Below, piece after piece: positions 48,480-60,577 of a stretch of 64,000 bases of DNA. The DNA is from Rheum nobile. Taxonomy: Eukaryota; Streptophyta; Magnoliopsida; Caryophyllales; Polygonaceae. A model generated the notes under the pieces. That model had not been told where the DNA came from. It was given only the letters and a program-made list of their open reading frames with translations, and did no database searches. The DNA lies in NCBI GenBank assembly GCA_027886185.1, contig WOAB01000878.1, forward strand, positions 5,468,001-5,532,000. The letters run 5' to 3'. A program made the translations under genes and the position numbers. How positions within the stretch are numbered: position 1 is the stretch's first letter; each line of letters begins with the position of its first letter.

Positions 48480-48960
48480 ATTTCTCTATTGTGGAGCGCT
48501 CCAGAATCATCGTCTTCCAAATCTCCTCATCTTCGTGATTATCTTCTAATAAACATAGTGCATTGTTGGATTTGCATGTAAACTTGGGGACACGAATCAT
48601 TTTTTTTGGATCTGAAACAGAACGGCGGTGGGGTGATCTAGATCTGAACTGGGGAGGTGTTCATCGCTATTCGCTTCACACTCTAAGACGGAAAAATGGA
48701 AGAAAAATCACCGATCTGTCTCGGCTTCAAAGGAATATTTTGGATATTAAATTTTGGAAAAATGAAATAGAAAGGTTGGCCTGGATTTAGAGGAAGAAAA
48801 AAGAACGACGAAGCTTGGATTTGGAAATAAAATCCGCCATGGATTTGGAAAGCGAAAGAAATGGAAAGAAAGTTCGAGAGAGAGACATATCTAGAGCAGA
48901 GAAAGAGAGAGAGTAAGGGAAACAGCGAAATGAAGAGTTGGAAATGAGATAGGGTTAGTG
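48480..48960 (-). pseudogene. Captured 5' UTR and first exon of an unknown gene
   Basis: The minus strand reads as a plant leader (CTCTCTCTCTTTCTCTGCTC, CCACCGCCG) followed by ATG at 48600 and 40 codons beginning MIRVPKFTCKSNNALCLLED, then DEEIWKTMILERSTIEK. It ends at a good donor AGAAAT|GTAAGATATC (exon end 48480). No downstream exon is found before the (AG)n run and the Helitron interior. The parent gene was not recognised. Helitron capture is the likely origin. Confidence 0.45.
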
Positions 48961-49532
48961 GAGACCGACGATTTTGGTTTCGATTATGGGCTTGGGTTTT
49001 AATACAAAATCAAATCAAATGGTTTCGAAAGAAATGGAAGCCCATAAGCCAATATTGAACCCGCCTATAAGCCCATTAAACGAAGGTGTCCATTAACCCA
49101 AATAACTAAGCTATCGAAATTTGTGTAATCGGGCCTATGAGCCCATTAATTCAATTCCATATTTAAGTTAAATATTTCAGCCTATTCCAATATTATTTTG
49201 GCCCATATGTCCAAATATTATTTATAAATTTTTTTAATATTAAAATAAATAATTAGTATGTACAATTAGTTATTATTTAAATGTGTATATTTTTATTATA
49301 AAATTAAAATAAATTATTAGTTTGTATATTTATTTATTTTATTGGGAATATACATCTCAAAATTTTCAGTGATTTTGTTATGGACGAATTAACCCGATAT
49401 AACAAAATGTTGAGTTCGGTTCCTATTAGAGAGAAACGACAACGAATAAATTCAATTTAATACAAATAATATAATGTTACATAAATCGAGCTTTTTGAAT
49501 TAGGCTTCTATTTCACTTCCCCATTTATTTTA

Positions 49533-49668
49533 TTTGGGCCTATAAGTCCATTAAACCAATTTAAAGTTGCATGAAAAATTTACAACCTATACAAATATAA
49601 TTTGGGCCTATAAGCCCATTAAACCAATTTAAAGTTGCATGAAAAATTTACAACCTATACAAATATAA
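49533..49668. repeat. 68-bp tandem duplication with GGGCC/GCCCATTAA
   Basis: Two near-identical 68-base units beginning TTTGGGCCTATAAG, followed by the start of a third (49669). Part of a wider cluster of GCCCATTAA words. Confidence 0.85.
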
Positions 49669-50046
49669 TTTGGGCCCATAAGTCCATTGAGTATTTAGAA
49701 ATATTTATTACATTTTTATGTATTAGATGAACATTTTGATTATGCTTTATCATTTTAGTAGTATTGATGTTAGAGATGTGACTATCTCTGTTTCAAAACT
49801 ACTTAGCCAATTTTTACTATTAATAAAGTTATGGAGAGTTTCGCATCTCTTTCGATAATGTGTTTTGTTAATCTCTTCAATATTTTATATTCAATTAGTC
49901 ATTTTTTATATTATTTTTCATCTACTTCTATAATCGTCACTACCTACATATTTCTATATCAATTGAATATATAATTTTTATAAACTATTTTTTAAAATAT
50001 AAAAAAAATAACCAAATCCAGTGTAAGGCACAGGTACTACACTAGT

Positions 50047-50911
50047 TTAATACTATAAGAAACACAGAAAGATATTGGAGAAAGTGTAGAAGTTGATGGA
50101 ATAGACAATCAATTGCCAATGCTTTACCAGGAAACACAAACTTGTACTACTCGAAGTTTATTTAATTATCACGAGTAAAAAGAATTATTGGAGAAATTGT
50201 AGACAATTTTTAGATGTTAATTCAGATTATAGAATTTCAATCCTATGTAATAGCCCCTGAAATACATGTTTAGTTTTCTCTTGCTATATGATTGCTTATA
50301 ATGCCAAAAAAAATGGTGCTTTTGCTAATATTCAACCATGGATTATACATAATTTTCCTCAAAAAAACTTTATAGTTCAGATTTTCTTTCACACATTTAC
50401 CCTTGTTTTTAGAGCCTACCCACTTGAGAGTATTACACATTTTATTTATCCCTTTCATTCTAGCACAAACAAGCCACAACATAAACTATGTATAGGCACT
50501 AAGTTAGATTAATGAAAAATCAATCTAGAATATGTATTAAATTAGAATCTAACTATTCCACATGAACGAAATATTAAAATTACCATATGTCATTTTAAAA
50601 AAAAAAAAGTTTAATTATATATATTTCTATCCTAAATCTAGCACTAATCTTTTCTTAAATACAAATCAATCACAAAGATTACGTACAAATCAATCACAAA
50701 AGATTACAAATCCAAAACTTTCACAACACTAATCAACTCAGAATTGGACTGATCGGCACATCACCAGTGACTCTGAGCGCCTATCTGCACATCCCTTGTC
50801 ACATCACCATCTTAGAAGCCCTGGTCCGTCGTGTCGTTTGTCTCGGTAGACTTTGGACCTTCTAATTGACAAAAAATCTCTTAAAGCTGTAGTACTATCC
50901 ATTAGTGGGAA
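50047..50911. other. Intergenic, nothing recognised
   Basis: AT-rich DNA downstream of the Helitron end. No supported gene; a moderately GC-rich phrase at ~50735-50870 has no frame. Confidence 0.4.
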
Positions 50912-51259
50912 CCAGTGTTCTAAAAATCCCCGCCTAGGGCCGCCTATGCCCCGTCTAGGCGTTAGGCGGTCATCCACCGCCTAGGCGAGATAAAGTCTCA
51001 GATGTTGTGAAAGCAGCAACATCTTAGGAGACGACGAATGCATAGAACATAGTTTTGGATGTAGCTTTGTAAAATAAGGCATATTATTATAAATAAAATC
51101 TCATCCCAACATAATTTTATAAATATTAATGGATTTGGAAGAACATAGTCAAATAATCACATGAATCACACATTAATTTTTAATCCGCCTAGGCCCCCGC
51201 CTAAGCGCTAGGCCCCCCCTCACCGCCAAGCTTCCGCCTAACGACTTTTAGAATATTGG
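50912..51259. mobile_element. MITE with CGCCTAGGC-rich ends
   Basis: Imperfect inverted ends: CCAGTGTTCTAAAAATC on the left pairs with CCAATATTCTAAAAGTC from the right. Both subterminal regions are rich in GCCTAGGCG words around an AT-rich centre. The target duplication was not resolved, so superfamily (hAT suspected) is open. Confidence 0.65.
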
Positions 51260-52789
51260 TCGGAATACAACAATTCAAGTACTTGTGCATTTTCAAAAAG
51301 TGAGACTAATTGAATATCATATACTGGAAAATCTTAACAACAAAGATTAATGGATGATTGAAAATTAAATAGAACTTATAGAAAACCGAGGTAGATAATT
51401 ACTACATATTCGTGGATATATGATTGTAAACTAAATAAAAGTTATAGAAAATCAAAGATCATGTGTTTTGGTCATAACTATTTTTTTTAGAAAAATAACT
51501 ATAAGATATGAGATTGAAAATATATACAATATCTAAAACTAATTTAGGATATCAGATTTATGATTGATTTTTTCTCTCAATTTCGTAATAATTTTAATTA
51601 ACCTGAAGATCATGAGTTGTGGTTTTAATAAATTAACACGAATAATTTTGTACACTACTAACTTTTCATTTTACCTAATCAATATGATATATTGATATGT
51701 CTTTATAACTTATAACGACTTTCTATATAAAAAAAGAGTAAATCAACATTTTTTTAAATCAAAGATTAAGAACATGATATCTACAACGAATATTTTTCAA
51801 ATAAACTAAAACTCATATCAAAATTCTTGTGTTTTTAGTTATTATTTTTTTGCTAGCACGATATCCAAATCCAAATTCATATTTATTATTTTGATTTTTT
51901 TTTTCTAGATTTAAAATTCAATTTCATCATAAAATATCTCATCTAATTGATATGTCATATATACTAGGATAATAAGAAAAATTCCTTCAATTAATAATAT
52001 TTAAATATCTGAAAGATTTTAAGTAGATATTTATTGTTTTTGGAACAACATTATTTCAAATAGTTTTAAGGGACTATGTATTATCATATCTTTTAACTAA
52101 TTTGGCACACCTATATATTTCTAAATTTACAAGGTTACCTATTTATATGATTAGTTTACAGCCTTGATGTCTAATATACTATATAATACTAAAGTAAAAC
52201 CTAGCTAAGACCACTTGTCGTTCTAACATTGCGCTACTTCACTTATTGTCACATGTTTACTCCACGTGCCATATAACTTAATTATATTTTCATCTATTAT
52301 TATTATTATTATTATATAAACTATTTTAGATATGATCCTTAATTCCTTTTTAACATGTAAAGTATTCACATTTGATCCTTATTTCTATATTAGATAGAAT
52401 ATATTAGGTATTTTTCAAATATTCTTTTTTGAATTTTCCATTTAATTTGTCATATTTTATTCAAATTTCATTTTAATTCATTTATTTCTAGGTATAGGAT
52501 TTGATTCAACATATTATGTATGTATGAAATCACATTGATCTTTATTAATTGATTATTAGTAGATATTTCTTTATATTAACATACTTATCTTAATATCATT
52601 CATATTGTCACTAATTAGATATATTTTTTATTTATTTTTTAAAATCTAAAATTGATATATTTTTTATAATTAAAAAGAATCAATAAAATTTACCCAAACC
52701 CAAAACTAAGCTAGTTTACAGAAATGCCAAAAGTTTTACATATTGCCAAATTAAGCCGCAATTACCATCCATTATAGGGTTTTGCAGAC
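51260..52789. other. AT-rich intergenic DNA with a Helitron-like start
   Basis: No gene. TCTAATATACTATATAATAC at 52170 followed by TAAAGTAAAACC resembles a Helitron 5' end, but it is preceded by G rather than A and no matching 3' end was found. Confidence 0.35.
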
Positions 52790-52792
52790 TTA

Positions 52793-53280
52793 GTGCTCGT
52801 TTGGTTGAACATAGAAAGTACGTACAATTCCTATGAAGTGAATTCCCATGAAATATATTTCGGGGTATTATATTTCTTGGGATTTTGGAAAACATGTTTG
52901 GTCAAAATCAACTTCCCAATAATTAAATTACTTCATTTTGTTTGGTTAGAAGTTAAAATTCATGAAAAATTATTTAAAATTACTATTATGACCCTTATCC
53001 ATGAAATTTGATAAGTTGACTCATGAGTCATGAATAAATAAGAGATTTGTAATTTCAAAATAAAAAAGATAAAATATATTAAAAATAAAAAAGGTGGAAG
53101 TGAATCTTACCTACCTCAACCATGATATCTGCAATTCTCTCATTTTGAAAAAAGTACAAATTCTGAGAATTGAAATTCATGGAATTTTTTAATAAAAAAA
53201 TACAATCAAATACATGTATTGGATGATATTTAGTAGAATTTTTAACTTCTTGGAATTTTGAGGGGCAACCAAACAAGCAC
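52793..53280. mobile_element. Tourist-like MITE (PIF/Harbinger)
   Basis: 488 bp with inverted ends GTGCTCGTTTGGTTG / CAACCAAACAAGCAC (one mismatch) and TTA target duplications at 52790-52792 and 53281-53283. Subterminal similarity extends inward. Non-coding. Confidence 0.92.
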
Positions 53281-53283
53281 TTA

Positions 53284-54528
53284 TAAATTACATACGTTCA
53301 GATAGAAGACATTTTGCGCTCAACAAGTATATATGAATAGGAGCACACACAAGGGCAAAATATATCTGGCATGCATATAAAACTGCTTGTCTAGCAATTA
53401 TAAGAGTGTACATATCCAGAATCTAGCTCTTGGTCCGGTGCTCCTTGAGTTCAACCCTCCATTTAACTGCAAAAAAACATAATGCAATATTATGAGATCC
53501 TAATAGTACTAGCTAGTAATTGAAACGTCATGGAGGTGTGTAGTGAAGTTGCGTACGTACGTATATAATGTTCCTCAGAAACGGCTTCTATATGTTGTGT
53601 CGACTGCATCTCTTAAAATCTTGCAGGTTGGATCAATCTAACCCCATCACTGACAGCCAAGGACTCGTTAACTTGTATTGGCACCTGCAACATAATTCAA
53701 AGTAATACTTTGAGATGATTCTTCATCGTAGCTAGGTAACATCATATATATATAGCTCCATAACCTTGAAAATTTTAAATTAAAGATGAATTTCTTTGAT
53801 TCCTCATGGCTCCAATTCATATACCTGGCATGTTACTAGCTGCAGTATTAATGGAATCGGATTATATTTGTTTAGGCTTCCAATATCACATGCACTTCGC
53901 GCATTAACACATCAGATTTGAACCCGTGGTTTTTGTGCATGGACCGTCCAATGCTCTTGGCATATCGTTGTGGTCCGTGCATGCATTTGGATGCACGGTC
54001 CGTGCAATGTTTACGCCTTTCAGTTAAAGTCTGTGCGTTTTAGTTCTAGAAATTACTTCTCAGTGACGTGAAGGATTGCACGGTCATGCACTATGGTGCA
54101 CGGTCTGTGCGTTTTTACAGTTGATCGATTTGGCACGGTTTTAACTAGCCCAACCGACTTTTAACTGTTGTGATCGGTGCCTACCCTATATAAGGGCATG
54201 TTGGGAGCATGTTTTGGTCCCCTAAGAGATTCATCTCTCTTTGTGTGGTTTCTACATCCTAAAACCCTAAAACCAAGTGTACTCTTGTGATTCTTGCCTT
54301 GAATGCTAGAGGTTCAATTGTCTTTTCGGATCGTAATTCGTGTAACCCTAAGGAACATCATAAAAGTCAATTTACTCGCATGATTTATTCGATATCCAAG
54401 TACCGGCCGAACATTATTCTCAGTCGATTACTATAATAAATGTTTATATCGGTCCCATGTTCCAACACGTTCTTTAAATCGTGTAATCGATTCAACTACT
54501 CTCTAACGAACAAGTAGCCACCCAAACA
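53284..54528 (+). other. LTR-like promoter fragment with GCACGGTCCGTGC repeats
   Basis: The first ~600 bases hold nothing recognised. From ~53930 the near-palindrome GCACGGTCCGTGC and variants recur about five times. A TATA box CCCTATATAAGGG (54187-54193) and a leader with CCTAAAACCCTAAAACC follow. This order resembles the U3-R of an LTR, but no ends, primer site or coding region were found. Confidence 0.4.
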
Positions 54529-54677
54529 TCTATATATATACACTAAAGAAGAGGCCTAAATCTTACGTGTCGACACCACGTTCAATTGGCCTATGTGTCA
54601 TCATCATCCTCCACATTATACATCCTTTAACAAAGTATTTATATATATTTTTTTTGATTAAATAAATTTAATTTCTA
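54529..54677 (+). mobile_element. Helitron-like 5' end fragment
   Basis: A|TCTATATATATACACTAAAG followed by a CACGTTC..CCTATGTGTCATCATC block, as in plant Helitron starts. It is cut after ~150 bases by the reverse gypsy LTR. No 3' end assigned. Confidence 0.35.
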
Positions 54678-55988
54678 TGTAACACCTTCCGACTTATGTC
54701 GGTAGTGCCACATGCCAGTGACTTCAAACTGTAAAGTCCAAAGCCACGTAGGCTTTAATCGGAACAATTACTATTAAATAGAGAATTAAATATTAAATAA
54801 TAAAAGAGTAAATAGCGAAAGACTTTTTGAAAAAATTACTTAACCTTTATTAAATCTTTCCTCGTAAATTGAGGAGATAAGTTTTATAACTCGAAATTAC
54901 AATACAACGGAAGACTTCTTAAATAACCGTAAACACATGACTAACTTATCTAAGTAGTACACTTATTTAAGAAGATTAAACTAATACTGGACATCTTTAA
55001 AAATAATATTACTTTAAATCACAATCTTCGACTACAAGCCTTCGTCTTCCATTTGTTACTTCAAGGTTGTCTAAGAGCAACCACTGATGTGCCGTATAGG
55101 ACGGATGACACCAGCCAACCATGCAGGGAAAGAGAAAGGTTAGTCAGTCTAATGAAAGTCTACATAAGGGTACAAATGGAAAGATTCTTGTAGTCGTATA
55201 GAGTCACTACCATTGTTTCTCGAATAAAACTGAGTAAATGGTATATGACTACTATACATCTACTGAAACAAATGAAAATGTATGCTTCAAGATAAGACTC
55301 CAACAGAAAGGAGTCTAATGGGAATTAAATGAATTTGTTTGGGAACATTTATTATTATCACATCAAAGTTTTGAAAACGACTCATTGTATATTTGGGCCC
55401 TCGACCAACCTCACTGCATAATGCGAATCCAAATTGGAAAGGGGACTTACTTTAGACAAGAGACCGGGAGAGTTCCACGTTGTACTTCTCACCCGATGGT
55501 ATATTAATTATGTGTAAGACGACACTTATCTTATTTAATTCCAAAACGTGCATTTACGTTAAAACTTTTAATCCACATTAATCTCGAAACGAGATATATC
55601 ATGGGACGAATCCCGAATAACGACACTAGCTAAGTGCACCACCACTTATATTCGAATAAGGGTAGGTCATGACCAAAAAGTATTAGGACAATAATCCTCC
55701 TAATACCAAGTTATAAAGAAACAGTTAAATCTCGCAAGGTAAATAGCTTTCCTACGAATACTTGTGCTAACTAATTAAGCATACAAGTCGACATCAAATC
55801 TACATCAATTCCACACCAAAGTTCATCTAACACCGTATGATAATAAATATATAAATATATATATATATATTGCTAGCAAAATATACAACCTAATATATAA
55901 AGTTCATTTTCACACCAATTTAACACACAAGTTCCCAAACACAATTAAGAAGGTTATTTATCCCAACTTAATTAGCACAATTAATTAA

Positions 55989-58614
55989 GGGATGTGCTAG
56001 CTATGCTAATTTTTTTCACTAAATAAGCTCAACTACTCACGCGGACAGAAAGCGAGAGCACGAGCACGCTCACGCCTACGCGAAGCGAGAGCGAGACCTA
56101 TTGAACGGGTAACCGTATCAAAGTGTCTCGCTCACGCAAAAGCGTGAGCGAGACTCTTTGTCACATTTAGTGACAAAGTAAAAAAAAATATTAACAAAAA
56201 ATAAAATAAGTATTTAAAAAAAAAGTCACTCACGCAATGCGTGGGCGTGACTTTTTTAATATTAAAAAATATATTTTTTTATAAAAAAAATATACTTTTT
56301 TTTATTTATAAATTATTTTGTATTAAATTTAAATAAAAATTATATATTCAAAATATGAGATTTAAGGTCTCTAAGACTCCGAAAACAAGACAAGACAAGT
56401 TATGGACGCTCTATGAGTTTCAAGATTATAGAGTATGAAAATAATGAATTAAGTATAATGTAATCTAAACTTCATTATCGTATTATCCAAATTTTGGTTA
56501 TACTAAGTATAATGTAATCAAAACTTTATTATCGTATTGTTTGAATATCGGTTACACTAAGTATAATTTAATCACAACTTCATTATTGTATTGTTCAAAT
56601 ATCGCTTATACTAAGTATTGTGTAAATATTACTCAATTATCTTATTATTCAAATATTGGTTATACTATATATAATGTAATCTTAAGTTCATTATCGATCG
56701 TATTATTCGAATTTCGGACCATAAATCCCATACCCTAGAAAACCCTCGGGTAAGTAGGCTTTCAAATTTATCATTTTCATACTCTATCATGCTTGTAGCA
56801 CATAGGGAGTTCATACCACTTTTTGTCTTGTTTCAGGGTCCTGGGATACCCTAAATCTCATACCCTAGAAAACCATAGGGTAAGTAGGATTTCGGATTTA
56901 GGGTTTTCAAACCAATTTTATTTTCATACCCTATCATGCTTGTAGCACATAGGGATTTGATACCAATTTTCGTCTTGTTTCAGGGTTCCGGGATACCTTA
57001 AATCTCATACCCTAGAAACCCTAGGGTAAGCAAAGTTTTAGATTTAGGACTTTTAAAACCATATTATTTTCATACCTTATCATGCTTGTAGCACATACGG
57101 AGTTGATACATTTTTTGTCTTGTTTCAGGGTTCCGGGATACCCTAAATCTCATACCCTAGAAATCCTAGGGTAAACAAGGTTTCAGATTTAGGACTTTCA
57201 AAACATTATTATTTTCATACCCTATCATGCTTGTAGCATATAAGGAGTTGATACTTTTTTGTCTTGTTTTGGGGTCCTGGGACACCCTAAATTCCATACC
57301 CTATAAACCCTAGGGTAAGTAGGGTTTCAGAATTAGGGTATCAAAACCATGTTATTTTTATACCCTATCATTCTTGTAGCACAATGGGAGTTCATGCCCA
57401 TATTTTTTATCTTGTTTCGGGGTTCCGGGATATCATAAATCCCATATCCTAGAAAACCCTAGGGTAAGTAGGGTTTCAGATTTAGGGTTTTCAAAACCAT
57501 GTTATTTTCATACCGTATCATGCTTGTAGCACATAGGGAGTTCATACCATTTTTTGTCTTATTTTAGGGTTTCGGGATACCCTAAATCCCATACCCTAGA
57601 AATCCTAGGGTAAGTAGGGTTTCAGATTTAGGGTTTTCAAAACCATGTTATTTTCATACCCTATCATGCTTGTAGTACATAGGGAGTTCATACTATTTTT
57701 TTTTCTTATTTTGGGGTTTCAGGATACCCTAGGAACATTATGATAAGTAGGGTTTCGAATTTAGGGTTTTCAAAACCATGTACTTTCATACCCTATCATT
57801 CTTGTAGCACTTAGGGAGTTCATACCATTTTTTGTCTTGTTTTGAGATTATGGGATACCCTAAATCCCATATTCTAGAAACCCTAGGGTAACCAATATTT
57901 GAATAATACGATCGGTAATGAACTTAAGATTAATTATACGTAGTATAACCAATATTTTAATATACTATAATGAAGTTAAAATCACACAATACTTAGTATA
58001 ATCGATATTCAAACATTACTATAATGAAGTTGTGATTACATTATACTTCGTATAACTGAGAGTTGAACAATACGACAATGAATTTTCGATTACATTATAT
58101 TTAGTATAACCGATATTCAAATAATACGATAATAAAGCCAAAATTACACTATACTTAACTTATTATTTTCATACTTTTAATCTTGAAACCAATAGAGCGT
58201 CCATAACATGTCTTTTCTTGTTTTCAGGGTGCCAAAGACCCTAAATCTCATATCTTATACATAGAATAATTTTAAAAAAAAAATTAAAACAAAATAATTA
58301 ATAAGTAAAAAAATTAATAATAATAATAAACAATTATATTTTTTTTAATTTTTATTTATTTTTTAATATGAATTGCGTGGGAGTGACTTTTAAATTTTTT
58401 TATTTTTTTAAATATATTTTTTAATATTAAAATAGTCACGGTCACGCATTGCGTGACCGTGACCCTTTTGTGTTTTTTTTGTTCCGCAAAACCAGATATC
58501 CAATAAAATGCCACACTTATGTTTTGCGTGACCTGTTCTCGCCCTCGCGTTGCGTACGCGTGACTTTTTTTAGCGTAAAAAGTAAAAAAAAAATGAGTGT
58601 ATCTAGCGGTCGCG
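55989..58614. mobile_element. Fold-back element 2 with 146-bp tandem core
   Basis: A 2626-bp element in the reverse LTR. Ends GGGATGTGCTAGCTATGCTA and (reversed) GCGACCGCTAGATACACTCA are similar. TTAATTAA flanks both sides (55981-55988 and 58615-58622), an 8-bp duplication or 9 with mismatch, suggesting a Mutator-like origin. Inward lie GC-rich GCGTGAGCGAGAC-type repeats, then AT-rich arms in inverted orientation (56343-56740 against 57890-58262, sharing TTATGGACGCTCTATGAGTT-type sequence), then a tandem core. No gene. Confidence 0.7.
56740..57890. repeat. Eight copies of a ~146-bp tandem repeat
   Basis: Each unit runs through ATACCCTAGAAA, CCCTAGGGTAAGTAGGGTTT, CATACCCTATCATGCTTGTA, GCACATAGGGAGTTCATACC and TTTTGTCTTGTTTCAGGGTT. 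The GCTTGTAG phrase falls at 56791, 56938, 57084, 57229, 57372, 57522, 57668 and 57800, intervals of 132-150 bases. Units carry a palindromic CCCTAGGG and diverge by several changes each. Confidence 0.9.
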
Positions 58615-59088
58615 TTAATTAATTGTCAATTAATATGAATATGAAATAAATTACAAAAGCGAACCGCGGCTAATACTTGCTACTAGTAACATGCCAAGTA
58701 GATTAATTAGCACAATTACGCCGGTCTAGGTAAATTGTGTTTTTCTAATACAAAGTTGAAAATATTTAGTAAATCGTAAATATATACCCAAATATTAAAT
58801 TTCATATTGTTGAATAAGTTTTAAGTTATCCAAAAATAACATCAGAAAATTGATCATAATGAAAACATTTCGCTATATTGACAAGGCTTGACTTTATGAA
58901 TTTTAATTTATACTAATTAATTTTTTATAAAATTCGACCACTTTCTTAACACGGATACTATTTAAAAATTTTGATATCATCTTATTGTAATACATCAAAT
59001 TTGTAATTCTTTATAAGAATTAGAGTGATATCCATGTTAACAAGAACTCTTTCTTTTCACGGTTCAGGTGAGGACAAAGAAATCTAAA

Positions 59089-59143
59089 GCCTAAGCGTGC
59101 TAGGGCGGGAATAGTATCAGGATGAGTGACCTCCTGGAAAGTC
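59089..59143 (+). ncRNA. 5S rRNA-derived segment in Cassandra A 5' LTR
   Basis: CCTAAGCGTGCTAGGGCGGG followed by AGTATCAGGATGAGTGACCT matches the second half of plant 5S rRNA, containing the internal A box, intermediate element and C box used by RNA polymerase III. Not a functional 5S gene: the first half is missing. Confidence 0.85.
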
Positions 59144-59406
59144 TCCGAGTTGACATGGGATGACTCTTCTATGGCCTTGGGCCTTACAAATGGTATCATA
59201 GCCAACTCTAGGTTACGAGTGGACTTGGCATTGAGGGCGGTCGCTCAACCCAGAGGGTATTCTTTGGGCCTTGACGAGGTCTTCAAGGGTTCAAGTGAGG
59301 ATGATTGTAACATCCAAGATTTGTAATCCTTTATAAGGATTAAAGTGCTACTCATGTTAACAAGAACGCTTTCTTTTCAGGGTTCAAGTGAGGACAAAGA
59401 ACTCTA

Positions 59407-59463
59407 AAGTTAAGCGTGCTAAGGCGGGAGTTGTATCAAGATGGATGACCTCCTGGGAAGTCT
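59407..59463 (+). ncRNA. 5S rRNA-derived segment in Cassandra A 3' LTR
   Basis: AGTTAAGCGTGCTAAGGCGG followed by GATGGATGACCTCCTGGGAA, homologous to 59089-59143 and to plant 5S rRNA. Confidence 0.85.
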
Positions 59464-59693
59464 CCGGATTGACATGGGATAAAATTTCTAAGGCCTTGGG
59501 CCTTACACTTATTTTAAGTTATGTCACCTCATTTTCCACATCATACACCCCTCATCCACCTTTAAAAAAAATTAAAATAGTGGATCCGCCACTAACATTT
59601 TCAATCCAAAAAATATAATTTTAACATAATATATATATTAGAACTGAAAAAAAATCAATAATGATTTCGTTACATGTGCAAGGTAGATACTAA

Positions 59694-60568
59694 ACAATCC
59701 TTTCCACCAAGAAAAATGATATATAACAATCCATATATGAAAAAGGTTGAGATTCAGTGAGGATGGGAAGAGATGAGAGGAATGATGACGCATGAGAGCT
59801 GTCAGATGGGAAGTAAACGGAGTGCCTAGATCGTTTTTCAAAAACTCGGGAAAAATTCGACACGGTCGAATCATTCACAAAAAGATGGTTTCGCGTGCAC
59901 GCAAAGTGCAGATTTGTGTGCATGCCAAATATACTATTGTGTGCATGCCAAATACACTACGATGTGCACGTGAAATTCATTTTTGTTTGCATGCATAAAA
60001 CGTGTGCGTTCATATGGAATGAATAAAACGTGTGCACATGAAAACACGACTGTGTGCATGCGAAGTATACTACCGTGTGCATGTGAACTATACTACCGTG
60101 TGCATGTGAAAATGGTCTGTTTGTGCATACGAAATGCACTACGTGCTATGTATGCATGTGAAACAGGCATGTGTGCATGTGAAACAACGTAGGTGTACAT
60201 GTGTGCACATGAAAATAACACATGTGTGCATGCGAAAATGACTCAAAGCGCGTACGAAATAACATGTGTGCATACATATGAAAACCAACAAAAATAACTT
60301 ATGTGTGCATACGGAAATGACATGTGTGCACACATGAAAACAACGAGTGTGTGCATGTGAAACAACGTATGTGTGCATACAGACCAAAATGCGTGTGCAC
60401 GCAAGACACATTTTTTTCGCGAAAAATCCGGCTGTGCCGAATTGTATCCGAATTCTTTCCTTGGCTGGTCTGGGTGCTCTTTTTCTTGATCTGACGGTCT
60501 TGGAGCATCCTCACTCCTCTCATATGCCCTCATTCTCACTTTATCTTTTTCCATATGAAAAAACTAAA
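59694..60568. mobile_element. Inverted-repeat element 3 with minisatellite core
   Basis: Bounded by AGATACTAA at 59685-59693 and 60569-60577, a 9-bp duplication typical of Mutator-like elements. The ~190-base flanks are partly inverted copies of each other (ATGAAAAAGG..GTGAGGATGGG against GGAAAAAGAT..GTGAGAATGAGG reversed; GTCAGATG/GTCAGATC). The inside is the tandem array 59893-60408. The extreme ends are not clearly complementary, so the boundaries are provisional. Confidence 0.5.
59893..60408. repeat. GTGTGCATG(T/C)GAAA minisatellite
   Basis: About twenty degenerate units of 20-30 bases built on GTGTGCATGCGAAATACACTAC / GTGTGCATGTGAAAACAAC. The units contain many CATGCA and TGCACA words. 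Confidence 0.9.
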
Positions 60569-60577
60569 AGATACTAA

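Larger units (their letters stand above)
54678..58690 (-). mobile_element. Truncated gypsy LTR (copy 3, reverse), split by fold-back element 2
   Basis: Begins TGTAACACCTTCCGAC, the reverse complement of the 3' end of the 2.2-2.3-kb LTR family, and follows copies 1 and 2 in reverse (GGATGACACCAGCCAACCATG, then CTCACCCGATGGTATATTA) to ~55980. After the insertion at 55989-58614 a short stretch (AAGCGAACCGC, CTTGCTACTAG) still resembles the LTR, then similarity ends. The promoter half of the LTR is missing. More diverged than copies 1 and 2. Confidence 0.7.
58986..59507 (+). mobile_element. Cassandra TRIM element A, complete
   Basis: 522 bp: 5' LTR 58986-59188 (TGTAATACATC...CCTTACA), primer site TGGTATCATAGCC at 59191, short interior, 3' LTR 59306-59507 (TGTAACATCC...CCTTACA). 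Target duplication CTTAT at 58981-58985 and 59508-59512. Each LTR carries a 5S rRNA-derived segment. Cassandra is a non-coding terminal-repeat retrotransposon in miniature that depends on other elements for its proteins. Confidence 0.93.

Noticed and set aside
56740..57890. CRISPR-like regular spacing of repeats
   Set aside because: Units are contiguous ~146-bp tandem copies in a plant transposon with no distinct spacers or cas genes.
59089..59143. Functional 5S rRNA gene
   Set aside because: Only the second half is present, inside an LTR with PBS and target duplication, so it is Cassandra.
59638..60554. Cys/His-rich minus-strand frames (CTHVISVCTHKLF-like)
   Set aside because: All arise from the GTGTGCATG minisatellite read in different frames.
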